A DNA stretch of 64,000 bases from Streptomyces chryseus (lineage in GTDB: Bacteria > Actinomycetota > Actinomycetes > Streptomycetales > Streptomycetaceae), in assembly GCF_014650755.1 (NCBI RefSeq), contig NZ_BMVO01000007.1, positions 124,001-188,000 on the forward strand, given 5' to 3'. Positions 16,050 through 25,031 of the stretch are shown here, in pieces (the stretch's first letter is position 1; the number at the start of each line of letters is the position of its first letter). The translations under genes and the position numbers were made by a program. Below the pieces are notes generated by a model. It did not search any database, had not been told where the DNA came from, and saw nothing but the letters and a program-made list of their open reading frames with translations.

Positions 16050-17328
16050 AGTCGCGCACCCACTGGTTGATCCACTCGCCCATCTCCATCGGCACGCACC
16101 ACTCCCCGGAGTCGGACCGTCCGGGCCGCTCGGGCGCCCCGGGCTTCTCCGGCGGCTCGGTCGGCGTCGGCCTGGCCGGCTTGCTCTCCCCGGGCTTCGG
16201 CGTCGAGGGCGAGGGCGAGGGGGCCGGGGGCGGCGACGGGACCGGCGGGTCGGACGGCGGGTCGGACGGCGGCGTCTGTGTGACGGGCGGCGCCTGCCAC
16301 CCGAACAGCTTCGAGCGGAAGACCTCCGACGACCGGGGATTCTCGTCGCACTGCCAGACGCCGTGCGGGCAGTAGTCGGTGATGGTCTGGTACAGCGGCT
16401 TGTGCCGGGCCATCCAGTCCAGCATCCCCTTCATGTACGCGGGGTTGTCGCCGTTGCGGAACAGGCCCCACTCCGGGTAGGAGATCGCCTTGCCGTGCTC
16501 GGCGGCGAAGTCGACCTGCGCCTGGAGCCCGTACGGGTCCGACACCTGCTGCTCGAAGGTGTCGCCGGGAGGCTGGTCGTACGAGTCCATCCCGATGATG
16601 TCCACGACGTCGTCGCCCGGGTAGCACTCGGTCCACGGAATGGCGTCGATGCCGCGGTTCGGGGCGAAGTCGAAGCGGAGCTTCTGGCCGGGGACGGAAC
16701 GCATCGCCGCGACGACGCGGTTCCAGTACGCCTTCCAGGCGTCGGGATCGGGGGCGCAGCGGTGCGAGTACGTCGTCCCGTTCATCTCCCAGCCCAGCAC
16801 GATCACGGTGTCCGGTACGCCGAGCTCCACCAGCGTGGTGGCCAGCTTCCGGTAGTGGCGGTCGAAACGCCCGGCCGCGCCGTCCTGGAGCAGGTCGCGG
16901 ACCTCGTCGTCGGACAGGCGCTCCTCGTTCCGCTCCATCATGGGCACGTTGAGGACGAACATCCGGTCGTCCGCGCCGCGCCGCCACTCGGCCCACGGGC
17001 GCAGGAACTCGGGGCGGCCCGCGATGTTCTCCCAGACGTCGCCCGGCAGGTACGTGTGCCCGACCGACAGGTCCGCACCGCCCAGCCACTGCGACAGTTC
17101 GGCCATCCGCGTCACGCCGTCGGGCCCGTAGTGGAGATACGCGCCGATGGCGGGCGTGGGCCGGTCGGGCGGGCCCTCGTCCGAAGCCGGGGGAGAGGTG
17201 GCCACCGGGGCGGGATCCACGGCGGCCGTCGCTCCGGCCGGGCTCCCCGCGAGAACACCACCGGCGACAACGAGACTCATGACCACCGTCCCGATGCAGG
17301 TGCCTGTGAGACGGCGCCTCTTGGACAT
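16003..17328 (-). CDS. secreted GH26-like glycoside hydrolase with Pro-rich linker
   Basis: 441 aa. Signal peptide about 1-35 (basic SKRRR start, hydrophobic core, AGATAA end). The catalytic domain spans about 58-340, with the putative acid/base E181 in GWEMNG and nucleophile E286 in YPEWG, as in GH26 beta-mannanases. A Pro/Ser linker (about 345-395) leads to a short C-terminal module with two Cys and several Trp, of unknown function. Gene faces the polysaccharide operon and overlaps its last gene by 47 nt, so it may trim or release the polymer made there; the substrate is not proven. Confidence 0.82.
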   Translation of the reverse strand: MSKRRRLTGTCIGTVVMSLVVAGGVLAGSPAGATAAVDPAPVATSPPASDEGPPDRPTPAIGAYLHYGPDGVTRMAELSQWLGGADLSVGHTYLPGDVWENIAGRPEFLRPWAEWRRGADDRMFVLNVPMMERNEERLSDDEVRDLLQDGAAGRFDRHYRKLATTLVELGVPDTVIVLGWEMNGTTYSHRCAPDPDAWKAYWNRVVAAMRSVPGQKLRFDFAPNRGIDAIPWTECYPGDDVVDIIGMDSYDQPPGDTFEQQVSDPYGLQAQVDFAAEHGKAISYPEWGLFRNGDNPAYMKGMLDWMARHKPLYQTITDYCPHGVWQCDENPRSSEVFRSKLFGWQAPPVTQTPPSDPPSDPPVPSPPPAPSPSPSTPKPGESKPARPTPTEPPEKPGAPERPGRSDSGEWCVPMEMGEWINQWVRDFTVCVKPRFPQDWKS

Positions 17329-17541
17329 GACTCCTCCTACGATCGTCGTTCGTGCCGACGCGTCCGACAGTAGGCAGAAAGTCGTACTAATGAGCTGTCC
17401 GCATGCCCGTCAATGGGCCATTGGCGAATGGGCGCCCTTTGAAAACGGCCACTCGGGTGAAATCGCCCCGCGTGATACGGGAGTAACGCGGACCGCCCCC
17501 GCTCGTTGAACGGGGGTCGCATGGGAGTGAGCCTTCCCAGC
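17329..17541. other. intergenic region upstream of the GH26 gene
   Basis: 213 bp. It should hold the promoter of the minus-strand GH26 gene. A short weak inverted repeat (17496-17501 with 17511-17516) is present. I see no convincing reading frame. Confidence 0.5.
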
Positions 17542-17578
17542 CGTGCAGCCCAAGGTCAGCCAGACCTTGGGCTGCACG
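17542..17578 (-). terminator. perfect hairpin downstream of the P450 gene
   Basis: A 16-bp perfect stem (17542-17557 with 17563-17578) and 5-nt loop, 22 bp beyond the P450 stop. No T-run on the minus side, as is common in Streptomyces. Confidence 0.75.
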
Positions 17579-17599
17579 ATTTCGTGCCGGCCGTTCCAC

Positions 17600-18880
17600 T
17601 CAGGACGGCTCGAAAGCGAAACGCAGCGCGCGGACGCGGTTGTCGAAGTTCGAGTCGACCAGTTCCGGCATTCCCACCGCCCGCAGATCCCGCGACCTGG
17701 TGAGCAGCTCGTGGAAAAGCGCTTTCATCTCCTGGCGGGCCAGATGGGCCCCCAGGCAGTAATGCGGACCGCCGCCGCCGTACCCCAGATGCGGATTCGG
17801 ATCCCGGGTGATGTCGAAGACGTCGGGATGCGCGAACACCGCTTCGTCGCGATTGGCCGAGGCGTAGAACAGCACGACTTTCTCACCGGGCCGCAACTCC
17901 CGCCCGCCCAGTTCGCAGTCGGTCACGACCGTCCGGCGGAACTGGATGATCGGCGTCGAATGCCGGACGATCTCGTCCACCGCCCCGTCGGCGTACCGGT
18001 CGAAGTCGCCCACCAGCAGCTCCCGCTGCTCCGGGTGCGCGGTCAGCAGGGCGAGGCCGTGGGCGATCGCGTTGCGGGTCGTCTCCACCCCGGCCACCAG
18101 CAGCAGGGAGAAGAAGGCGCCGAGCTGCCGGGAGGAGAGCGACTGGCCGTCGACGTCCGCGCGTACCAGCGCCGAGATCAGGTCGTCGGTGGGCCGCCGG
18201 CGCCGCTCACGGGCGAGCTTCGCCATGACCAGCTGCATCTGGGCCAGGGCGCGCAGCCCGCGCCCCGGCACCCGCAGCCTGGCCCGCTTCACGCCGACGT
18301 TCTCCGACGCGTGGTCGACCCGGTCGGCGATCTCCGGCCGGTAGCGCTCCGGGATGCCCATCAGGTTGCAGATGATCTCGAACGGCATCCGGGAGGCGAC
18401 CGAGGGGACGAAGTCGCCCGGGCGCCGGGCGATCATCTCGTCGACCACGCGCCCGGCGACGGCACGGATGTCCTCCTCGGCGGCGGCCAGCAGACGCGGA
18501 GTGAAGGCCCGCGAGACGATCCTGCGCAGGTTGGCGTGCTCGGCGCCGTCCATGTTGACCATGGAGTTCCCGAACACGGCCTTCGCCCAGCCGGCCGGTT
18601 CGGGAGTGGTGACGCCCGGAGCGCTCGCGAACTGCCGTGGCTGCCGGCTCGCCTCCACCACGTCCGCGTGCCGCACGAGCGCGTAGAAGCCCCTGCCCGC
18701 CCCGCGGCGCCTCCTCGCGGGCCCGCTCTCCCCGAACAGCACCGGGGCGTCGAGCCCGCGCAGTAGCGCGAACGCTTTCAGCCGTTCGGATCGCGGCAGT
18801 TGCCAGAAGTCCGGATCGGCGAGATCGGCGTTGTGCGCCCGCAGCATCTGCTGCGTGGACGCCTGCGTCGGGATCTTCAT
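17600..18880 (-). CDS. cytochrome P450
   Basis: 426 aa from ATG 18880, which has GGAGG 8 nt upstream; longer readings lack homology. Landmarks: I-helix oxygen-binding [13 protein letters not shown], ExxR in DEIVRH, and the heme loop [19 protein letters not shown] with the axial Cys; the usual Phe is Tyr. Soluble class I type, so it needs a ferredoxin and reductase encoded elsewhere. No oxidoreductase or biosynthetic partner is adjacent; the divergent neighbour is a small secreted protein. Substrate unknown. Confidence 0.93.
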   Translation of the reverse strand: MKIPTQASTQQMLRAHNADLADPDFWQLPRSERLKAFALLRGLDAPVLFGESGPARRRRGAGRGFYALVRHADVVEASRQPRQFASAPGVTTPEPAGWAKAVFGNSMVNMDGAEHANLRRIVSRAFTPRLLAAAEEDIRAVAGRVVDEMIARRPGDFVPSVASRMPFEIICNLMGIPERYRPEIADRVDHASENVGVKRARLRVPGRGLRALAQMQLVMAKLARERRRRPTDDLISALVRADVDGQSLSSRQLGAFFSLLLVAGVETTRNAIAHGLALLTAHPEQRELLVGDFDRYADGAVDEIVRHSTPIIQFRRTVVTDCELGGRELRPGEKVVLFYASANRDEAVFAHPDVFDITRDPNPHLGYGGGGPHYCLGAHLARQEMKALFHELLTRSRDLRAVGMPELVDSNFDNRVRALRFAFEPS

Positions 18881-19023
18881 ACCCACACCCTCCAGGAGCT
18901 CGTACGACCGTGGTGACCGAAGCCGGTTGCTGCGGACGGGGGAACTATGCACTGGTTCGGGCGTTTGGCTCGTTCTTGCAGAGCGACAGCGTGTCTGCGA
19001 TTTCAGAGGGGACGTACGTATCA

Positions 19024-19530
19024 ATGAAGCTGACCACCCGAGGTTCTGTCGCGGCGGCGTTCATGGCCTGCATGGCGACCGCGGTGACGATCACACCGGC
19101 CGCCGCCGGCACGTCGGTGCCCGTCGACCTGCCGCTGGAGAACCTGGAGAGGGTCTTGCCGATCGAGGCTCCCGAGCTGCGCACCGGAGTGCCGGTGCCG
19201 GTGGCCGGCGCGCCCGACGGGACGCGTTACGTCACCGGGCGGATGCTGCCGAAGCGGACCCTGCCCTCCGTGCCGTTCACCGCCGAACTGCCGGAGACCG
19301 CGGTCGAACTCCCCGTGAAGGACCCGCTGGGCGAGGGCAGCCTCGGCGCGCTGCGCGCCGTCTCCAAGACCTCCGACCTCGGGCTGTCGTCCCCGGGAGC
19401 CTCCCTCGGCGCCCCGGTGTCCGCGCCGCGCTCCGACCTCCGCGGCCGGCTCGTGCCGGTCCTGCCCCAGGTCGCGCCGATCACGCCGGTGCTCCAGGGC
19501 ACGCCCGCCGCCGCCCTGCTCATGGACTGA
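19024..19530 (+). CDS. small secreted protein, PLEN-motif family
   Basis: 168 aa from ATG 19024. Signal peptide about 1-29 (KLTTRG, hydrophobic core, PAAAG). The mature part is rich in Pro, Leu and Val without Cys, and begins [13 protein letters not shown]. The same DxPLEN element opens the mature part of the protein at 34690-35103. No known domain recognised. Followed by a terminator, so monocistronic. Probably a surface or secreted structural protein, but that is only inference. Confidence 0.75.
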   Translation: MKLTTRGSVAAAFMACMATAVTITPAAAGTSVPVDLPLENLERVLPIEAPELRTGVPVPVAGAPDGTRYVTGRMLPKRTLPSVPFTAELPETAVELPVKDPLGEGSLGALRAVSKTSDLGLSSPGASLGAPVSAPRSDLRGRLVPVLPQVAPITPVLQGTPAAALLMD

Positions 19531-19549
19531 CGGACGGTTCCGCGCCGGC

Positions 19550-19576
19550 GGCCGGCGCCCCGCACGGGCGCCGGCC
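19550..19576 (+). terminator. hairpin terminator after the small secreted protein
   Basis: An 11-bp perfect stem (19550-19560 with 19566-19576) and a 5-nt loop, 19 bp after the stop. Confidence 0.7.
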
Positions 19577-19676
19577 GTTCCCGTACGAGAACTGTTTCGC
19601 CGGCGGGTCGTTGTCAACGGCGAGGCACGCGCACATCGGAAGAGTGGACCGCAGCGAGGGGCAAGGGGTATTCGGC

Positions 19677-20201
19677 ATGGGCCTGAGCACGCGCAGGAGC
19701 GCAGCGACCGCGCGAGGAGGTTCCCTGACACGCCGCATCCTGCTGCGCGGCGCCTTCGCGATGGGAATGATCGCGGGCACCGCGGGGGCGCTCGCCCCGA
19801 TCCTGGGCAAGAGGGCCGCAGAGGCCCCCGGAACGGCTGACGGCCCGGCGGCGGCAGGAACGGCGAAGGCGCCGGGCACGGAGCCGGAGCGGTACGCCGA
19901 GCGGTTCGCCGAGACGTACCGGGGCCGGCACATCCAGGGGACCGCGCGGGGCACGCGTCCCGCCAGGGCCGCCGCCGCCCGGCGCGTCGCCGCCGGCGAC
20001 GCCATGACCGTCACCGCCGTACGGGACGTCGAGGTACGCATCGACGGCCGCCCGCTGCACGTCATGCGGCGCGCCGACGGCAGCTACCTGAGCCTGGTGA
20101 ACCACTACGAGTCGTTCCCGACGCTGCTCGACGCCGCGCGCGCCGCCGTCGACGAGCTGGGCGGCGCCCAGTTGTCGACGTCCCCCCTGCACCGCCTCTG
20201 A
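19677..20201 (+). CDS. melC1: tyrosinase cofactor/copper chaperone (MelC1 family)
   Basis: 174 aa from ATG 19677 with AAGGGG upstream. Twin-arginine signal [10 protein letters not shown] followed by a hydrophobic core (about 17-42), so the MelC1-tyrosinase pair should leave through Tat. The C-terminal half matches the family: YRGRHIQGT, then [28 protein letters not shown] and [11 protein letters not shown]. It lacks the His-rich stretch seen in some MelC1 proteins. Activates and co-exports the tyrosinase encoded 17 nt downstream. Confidence 0.92.
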   Translation: MGLSTRRSAATARGGSLTRRILLRGAFAMGMIAGTAGALAPILGKRAAEAPGTADGPAAAGTAKAPGTEPERYAERFAETYRGRHIQGTARGTRPARAAAARRVAAGDAMTVTAVRDVEVRIDGRPLHVMRRADGSYLSLVNHYESFPTLLDAARAAVDELGGAQLSTSPLHRL

Positions 20202-20218
20202 CGACAGGAGGGCCAACC

Positions 20219-21082
20219 GTGGTCTACACCCGAAAGAACCAGCGAGACCTCACCCGTACGGAGAAGAAGCGGTTCGTCAGCGCGATCCTGGAGCTCAAGC
20301 GCTCGGGGCGCTACGACGAGTTCGTGACCCTGCACGGTCAGTACTACGTCACCGACGACGAAGAGGGGCCGCGCGCCAGTCACATGACGCCGTCCTTCTT
20401 CCCCTGGCACCGCCGTTTCGTCCTGGAGTTCGAGCGCGCCCTGCGGGCCGTCGATCCGGGGGTGACGGTTCCGTACTGGGACTGGACGAAGGACAACAGT
20501 CCCGCCTCGTCGCTGTGGGCCGAGGACTTCCTCGGGGGCACCGGCCGGGCCGGCGACGGCAAGGTGATGACGGGGCCGTTCGCCCACGCCAACGGGAACT
20601 GGAACATCCGCGCGCGCGTCGGTGACGGCTCCTTCCTCACCCGCAACCTCGGCCGGCCGTCCGACCCGGTCTCGCTGCCCACCCGGCGGGAGGTGGCCAA
20701 GGCGCTGAGCGATCCGCTGTACGACGCCGCGCCGTGGAACTCCACCGTCGCGAAGGGCTTCCGCAACACGATGGAGGGGTGGGGGCGGGGCGGAACGGTC
20801 AGGACGTTCCACCACAACCGGGTCCACCGCTGGGTCGGCGGGGTCATGCTGGGCGCCACGTCGCCCAACGACCCGGTGTTCTGGCTCCACCACGCCTTCA
20901 TGGACCTGCTGTGGGACCGCTGGAAGAAGGCGCACCCGCGCTCCGGGTACCTGCCGCGCCGCAAGCTGCCCGCGTCCGACCCGCAGCACGGGCGGGTCTT
21001 CAGCCTCCATGAGCCGATGCCGCCGTGGAACGTGACGCCCGCGCAGGTGCTCGACCACAGCCGGGTCTACCGCTACGCGTAG
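20219..21082 (+). CDS. melC2: tyrosinase (type-3 copper monophenol oxidase)
   Basis: 287 aa, slightly longer than the 273-residue MelC2, closer in size to the MelD2 type. Copper A ligands H39, H55 and H64 (FPWHRRF); copper B ligands H199 and H203 in HNRVH, and H225 in FWLHHAF. No signal peptide, as expected for piggy-back Tat export with MelC1. GTG start with AGGAGG. Catalyses hydroxylation of monophenols and oxidation to quinones (melanin). Cys or Tyr cross-link features were not examined. Confidence 0.95.
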   Translation: MVYTRKNQRDLTRTEKKRFVSAILELKRSGRYDEFVTLHGQYYVTDDEEGPRASHMTPSFFPWHRRFVLEFERALRAVDPGVTVPYWDWTKDNSPASSLWAEDFLGGTGRAGDGKVMTGPFAHANGNWNIRARVGDGSFLTRNLGRPSDPVSLPTRREVAKALSDPLYDAAPWNSTVAKGFRNTMEGWGRGGTVRTFHHNRVHRWVGGVMLGATSPNDPVFWLHHAFMDLLWDRWKKAHPRSGYLPRRKLPASDPQHGRVFSLHEPMPPWNVTPAQVLDHSRVYRYA

Positions 21083-21111
21083 CCCCCGAAGTCCCGGCGG
21101 ACAGAACGACT

Positions 21112-21142
21112 GCGGCCTCCCCGTACGTGAAGGGGAGGCCGC
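21112..21142. terminator. bidirectional terminator between tyrosinase and chaplin genes
   Basis: An 11-bp perfect stem (21112-21122 with 21132-21142) and a 9-nt loop between two convergent stops. Confidence 0.8.
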
Positions 21143-21162
21143 GGTGGCGTGGGGCGGGGAAG

Positions 21163-21426
21163 TCAGTGGCCGTAGGCGCCGTGCTCGGAGATGTTCGCGC
21201 ACACGTTGCCGAAGGCCGGGTTGAGCAGGCCGATCACGTTCACGGTGTTGCCGCAGAGGTTGATCGGGATGTGGATCGGCACCTGGACCGCGTTGCCCGA
21301 GATGGCGCCGGGGTTCTTGACGGTCTCACCATGCGCTCCGGCATCGGCGGTGGCCAGTCCGGCACCGCCGGCCAGCATGGCACCGGCGCCGGCGAGGACG
21401 GCAGCTGCCTTCGCGATATGCGACAT
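21163..21426 (-). CDS. short chaplin
   Basis: 87 aa from ATG 21426 (AAGGAG 6 nt upstream). Signal peptide about 1-30, then one chaplin domain with the NPGAISGNAVQVPIHIPINLCGN start and the paired cysteines (LCGNT...FGNVCAN) that form the conserved disulfide. The length, and the absence of a second domain and sorting signal, make it a short chaplin (ChpE-H class): a secreted amyloid that coats aerial hyphae. Which of E-H it corresponds to cannot be told here. Confidence 0.93.
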   Translation of the reverse strand: MSHIAKAAAVLAGAGAMLAGGAGLATADAGAHGETVKNPGAISGNAVQVPIHIPINLCGNTVNVIGLLNPAFGNVCANISEHGAYGH

Positions 21427-21622
21427 CAGGTCTCCTTGCGAGAGGAAGAGGTCGACCGCAGGGCTTGCGGCCTTCACGCTCCTTCAACGCGACAAGGGGA
21501 GGGCAGTAACGGATCAGAAGAAAAGTCCGCCGTTTCGCCGGTGAGCGGCGCGCTTCCGGTATCCGCCCGAACGGCAGGCGGAAAGGCATCTCGTCGCAGG
21601 AACGCGGGGCTCCGGACGGCTC

Positions 21623-22609
21623 CTACTCCTTTTCGAGCCGCTCGGGCAGGTCGAAGAGCGGGAACCAGCGCTTCGTGTCCAGGAAGGACGTGATGCCACT
21701 GACCTTCCCGTCCACGATCTCGATGACCATGAGCGCCCACGGCTCGAAGCCGCCGTCGCCCGACCGGCTCGGGTGGTAGTGGGCGAAGGCGGGCGTGCCG
21801 TTGGCCACCACCGGGACCAGCTTCGACCCCCGGCAGACCTCCCCGACGCCCAGCATCCAGCCGACGATGTCGTCGTGACCCCGGAGCCACAGGTCGTACG
21901 GCGGCATGGACAGCGTGGCGTCCTCGTGGAGCAGCGCGGTCAGGGCGGCCATGTCGTACCCCTCGAAGGCCGCGACGTACCGCTCCAGCAGCTTGCGCTG
22001 TTCCTCGTCCAGCGGATCGGCGGTGTCCGTCTCCCGCGCGCCGTGCTCGGCGATGGTGGCGCGGGCCCGCTGGAGCGCGCTGTTCACCGACGCGACCGTG
22101 GTCTCCAGCAGCTCCGCGACCTCGCTCGCCTTCCAGGCCAGCACCTCGCGCAGGATCAGCACCGCCCGCTGCTTCGGCGGCAGGTGCTGGAGCGCGGCGA
22201 CGAAGGCCAGGCGCACGCTCTCGCGGGAGACGGCGGTCTCCGCCGGGCCGGCCGCCGAGGGCAGCACCCGCCCGTCCGGCACCGGCTCCAGCCAGGTGAT
22301 CTCGGGGCGCGAGTTGAGCGCGGCCTGCGCGACCGGCGTCGCGGCCGTGAGGTCCATCGGGCGGGCCCTGCGGTTGCCCGCGTTGAGCATGTCCAGGCAG
22401 ACGTTGGTGGCGATGCGGTACAGCCACGAGCGCAGCGACGACCGCCCCTCGAACTTGTCGAAGTTCCGCCAGGCCCGGACCATCGTGTCCTGCACGGCGT
22501 CGTCCGCCTCGAAGGCGGAACCCAGCATCCGGTAGCAGTACCCGGTCAGCTCCGTCCGGTGCTGCTCCAGCCGGGAATCCAGGTCCTGCGTCGCCACGAC
22601 ATCACTCAT
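21623..22609 (-). CDS. ECF sigma factor with C-terminal SnoaL-like domain
   Basis: 328 aa. Sigma region 2 ([50 protein letters not shown]) and region 4 ([29 protein letters not shown]) are followed by a SnoaL/NTF2-like domain (about 200-325). This is the SigG/SigX5-like ECF group in which the extra domain modulates activity and no anti-sigma gene is needed; none is adjacent here. ATG 22609 follows GGGGTGG. Target promoters unknown. The gene lies between the MFS exporter and the chaplin on the same strand. Confidence 0.9.
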   Translation of the reverse strand: MSDVVATQDLDSRLEQHRTELTGYCYRMLGSAFEADDAVQDTMVRAWRNFDKFEGRSSLRSWLYRIATNVCLDMLNAGNRRARPMDLTAATPVAQAALNSRPEITWLEPVPDGRVLPSAAGPAETAVSRESVRLAFVAALQHLPPKQRAVLILREVLAWKASEVAELLETTVASVNSALQRARATIAEHGARETDTADPLDEEQRKLLERYVAAFEGYDMAALTALLHEDATLSMPPYDLWLRGHDDIVGWMLGVGEVCRGSKLVPVVANGTPAFAHYHPSRSGDGGFEPWALMVIEIVDGKVSGITSFLDTKRWFPLFDLPERLEKE

Positions 22610-22712
22610 CGGTCCACCCCAACTCGCCACCTTTGGCACCAGCTCTTGGGAAGTTACCGGACCCCACTGACAATCATGACGCAGCTGCGAAAACCCGCAC
22701 CATGGGAGCGAC

Positions 22713-24011
22713 TTACGCCCGTACGGCGCTCCTGGTCCGCAGCGCCACGAGCTGGCGCCGCTCGACCCGGGCCACCCGGGTCCCGTACAGCGTGATCGAC
22801 ACGACCCCCAGCACCGCGACCAGCCCGAGGAGCACCGTCCCCGCCCAGCCACCGGCGTGGAACGCCACCGCGCCGAGCGTGCCGCCGACGCTGCTGCCCA
22901 GGTAGTACGCCGACTGGTAGAGCGCGGACGCCTGCGCCCGGCCCGTCTTCGCCGTACGGCTGACCGACGACGACGCCACCGCGTGCCCCGCGAAGAACCC
23001 GGCGGTGATCAGCACCAGACCGGCCAGCACCGCGGCGAGCGAGTCGGCCACCGAGAGCAGCAGACCGGCCGCCGTGGTCGACACGGCGAGGTACAGCGCG
23101 CCCCGGCGGCCCATGCGGGCGACCAGCCTGCCGGCCGCGGCGGACGAGACCGTACCGACGAGGTAGACCAGGAAGACCGAGCCGACGACGCCCTGCGGGA
23201 GGCTGAAGGGAGCCTCGACGAGCCGGTAGCCGATCACCGTGTAGACGGCGCCGAAGACGGTCATGAACAGCGCGCCGATCGCGTACAGCCGCAGCAGCAG
23301 CGGATCGGCCAGGTGACCGCGGACCGTCTTCGCCAGCGCCCTCGGGTTCAGCGAGCCGGGCGTGAAGTGGCGGGCCCTCGGCAGCATCAGCCGGAACACC
23401 ACCACGCACACCACGGACATCAGGCCGACGGCGGCGAGCGCCGCCCGCCAGTCCCACAGCTGGGCCGCCCAGCCGGTGACGATCCGGCCGCTCATCCCAC
23501 CGATGGAGTTGCCCGCGACGAACAGGCCGATCGCCGCGACCAGTGCCTTCGGCCGTACCTCTTCCGCGAGGAAGGCCATCGCGGAGGCCGGCACGCCGGC
23601 CAGCGCGGCGCCCTGCACCGCGCGCAGCGCCACCAGCCACTCCAGCGAGGGGGCGAACGGAACCAGCAGGCCGACCGCGACGGCGACCGTGAGCGAGACC
23701 GTCATCATCCGGCTGCGCCCGAAACGCTCCGAGAGGGCGCTCATCGGCAGGACGAACAGGGCCAGCGCGCCGGTGGCGGCCGAGACGGTCCAGCTGGCGG
23801 CGCTCGCGCTCGCGCCGAGGTCGGCGGAGATCAGCGGCAGCAGCGCCTGCGTGGAGTAGAGGAGGGCGAAGGTCGCCACCCCGGCGGCGAAGAGCGCGAA
23901 ACTCATGCGGCGGTAGCCGGGCGAGGAGGGGGCGAGACGGGAGTCGGTGTCGACAACGGAGGCGTCGGCGTCCACAAGGGTGGTGGACGCCTTGGTACTG
24001 GCAGAAGGCAT
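22713..24011 (-). CDS. MFS transporter (YnfM/arabinose-efflux-like)
   Basis: 432 aa, 12 predicted membrane segments after a soluble N-terminus of about 35 residues. The motif [12 protein letters not shown] between segments 2 and 3 is the MFS signature, repeated as [14 protein letters not shown] in the second half. Typically a drug or metabolite exporter. Divergent from a LysR regulator with only 62 bp between starts, so it is the likely target of that regulator. Substrate unknown. Confidence 0.88.
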   Translation of the reverse strand: MPSASTKASTTLVDADASVVDTDSRLAPSSPGYRRMSFALFAAGVATFALLYSTQALLPLISADLGASASAASWTVSAATGALALFVLPMSALSERFGRSRMMTVSLTVAVAVGLLVPFAPSLEWLVALRAVQGAALAGVPASAMAFLAEEVRPKALVAAIGLFVAGNSIGGMSGRIVTGWAAQLWDWRAALAAVGLMSVVCVVVFRLMLPRARHFTPGSLNPRALAKTVRGHLADPLLLRLYAIGALFMTVFGAVYTVIGYRLVEAPFSLPQGVVGSVFLVYLVGTVSSAAAGRLVARMGRRGALYLAVSTTAAGLLLSVADSLAAVLAGLVLITAGFFAGHAVASSSVSRTAKTGRAQASALYQSAYYLGSSVGGTLGAVAFHAGGWAGTVLLGLVAVLGVVSITLYGTRVARVERRQLVALRTRSAVRA

Positions 24012-24038
24012 ACATCGAACGTAGCCACAGCCGTTTCA

Positions 24039-24051
24039 TGCGTCCAATGCA
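24039..24051. promoter_or_regulatory. LysR-type T-N11-A box between MFS and LysR genes
   Basis: TGC-N7-GCA dyad in the 62-bp divergent gap, fitting the T-N11-A rule for LysR regulators. It overlaps an alternative ATG at 24038, which argues for the start at 24074. Confidence 0.6.
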
Positions 24052-24073
24052 CAAAGCCGAGATAATCAATCCC

Positions 24074-25027
24074 ATGGCGCATAACCACAGCTCACGGCCC
24101 CGGCTGTCACCGAGCAGTTACGAAGAAGACATTCAGCAGGTACTCGCTCCGCGTCTCGCGCACTTCGCGGCGGTCGCCCGCCACGAGCACGTCACCCGGG
24201 CCGCGCACGAGTTGGGCGTCCCGCAGTCGACGCTCTCCCGCGCCATGGTCAGGCTGGAGGAGGACCTGGGCGTCGCCCTCTTCGCCCGCAGGGGGCGCAC
24301 CGTCGCCCTCACCCCGGCCGGCCGCACCTTCCTCACCACCGTCGACCGCGCGCTGGCCGAGGTGGAGAGGGCGGCGGACTCGGTACGGGCCGACGCCGAC
24401 CCCGCGACCGGCAAGGTCGCCTTCGGCTTCCTGCACACGATGGGGTCCGAGACGGTGCCCGGTCTGCTCCGTGCCTTCCGCGTCGACCATCCGCGGGTGC
24501 GTTTCCAGCTCGTCCAGAACTACGGCGAGGCCATGATCGAGCGGCTGCGCGCCGGCGACCTCGACCTCTGCCTGACCTCACCGGTCCCCGACGCCCCCGA
24601 CCTGGTCGCCCGCCGCCTCGACGAGCAGCGGCTGCGCCTGGTCGTCCCCGACGACCACCGCCTGGCCACGCGCAAGCGGGTCAGGCTCGCGGAGGCGGCC
24701 GACGAGGCGTTCGTGACCCTGGAACCCGGTTACGGGCTGCGGCGCATCACCGACGACCTGTGCGCCGAGGCTGGCTTCAAGCCGCGCGTCGCGTTCGAGG
24801 GCGAGGAGGCGGAGACGCTGCGCGGCCTGGTGGCGGCCGGTCTCGGTGTCGCCCTGCTGCCGCCGCCGGCGGTGGCCCGGCCGGGCGTACGGGAGCTGAC
24901 GGTGACGGCCCCCCGCGCCGTACGCGAGATCGGACTCGCCTGGCTGGACGGCCACCCGGACACACCGCCGGTGGCGGCCTTCAAGCGCTTCCTGCTCTCG
25001 CGCAGGGGCCACCTCCTGCCGGAGTGA
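24074..25027 (+). CDS. LysR-family transcriptional regulator
   Basis: 317 aa. N-terminal winged helix-turn-helix (HFAAVARHEHVTRAAHELGVPQSTLSRAMVRLEEDLGVALFARRGRTVALT, about 28-78) and a substrate-binding domain with the usual hinge. Start chosen at ATG 24074 rather than 24038, because the putative operator overlaps 24038. Probably controls the divergent MFS exporter and its own transcription in response to an unknown small ligand. Confidence 0.9.
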   Translation: MAHNHSSRPRLSPSSYEEDIQQVLAPRLAHFAAVARHEHVTRAAHELGVPQSTLSRAMVRLEEDLGVALFARRGRTVALTPAGRTFLTTVDRALAEVERAADSVRADADPATGKVAFGFLHTMGSETVPGLLRAFRVDHPRVRFQLVQNYGEAMIERLRAGDLDLCLTSPVPDAPDLVARRLDEQRLRLVVPDDHRLATRKRVRLAEAADEAFVTLEPGYGLRRITDDLCAEAGFKPRVAFEGEEAETLRGLVAAGLGVALLPPPAVARPGVRELTVTAPRAVREIGLAWLDGHPDTPPVAAFKRFLLSRRGHLLPE

Positions 25028-25031
25028 GGCG

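Noticed and set aside
17491..17518. Hairpin upstream of the GH26 gene
   Set aside because: Only six continuous pairs with a 9-nt loop; common by chance at this G+C.
24038..24073. Earlier ATG for the LysR regulator
   Set aside because: It overlaps the probable LysR operator; the later ATG 24074 leaves a proper promoter gap.
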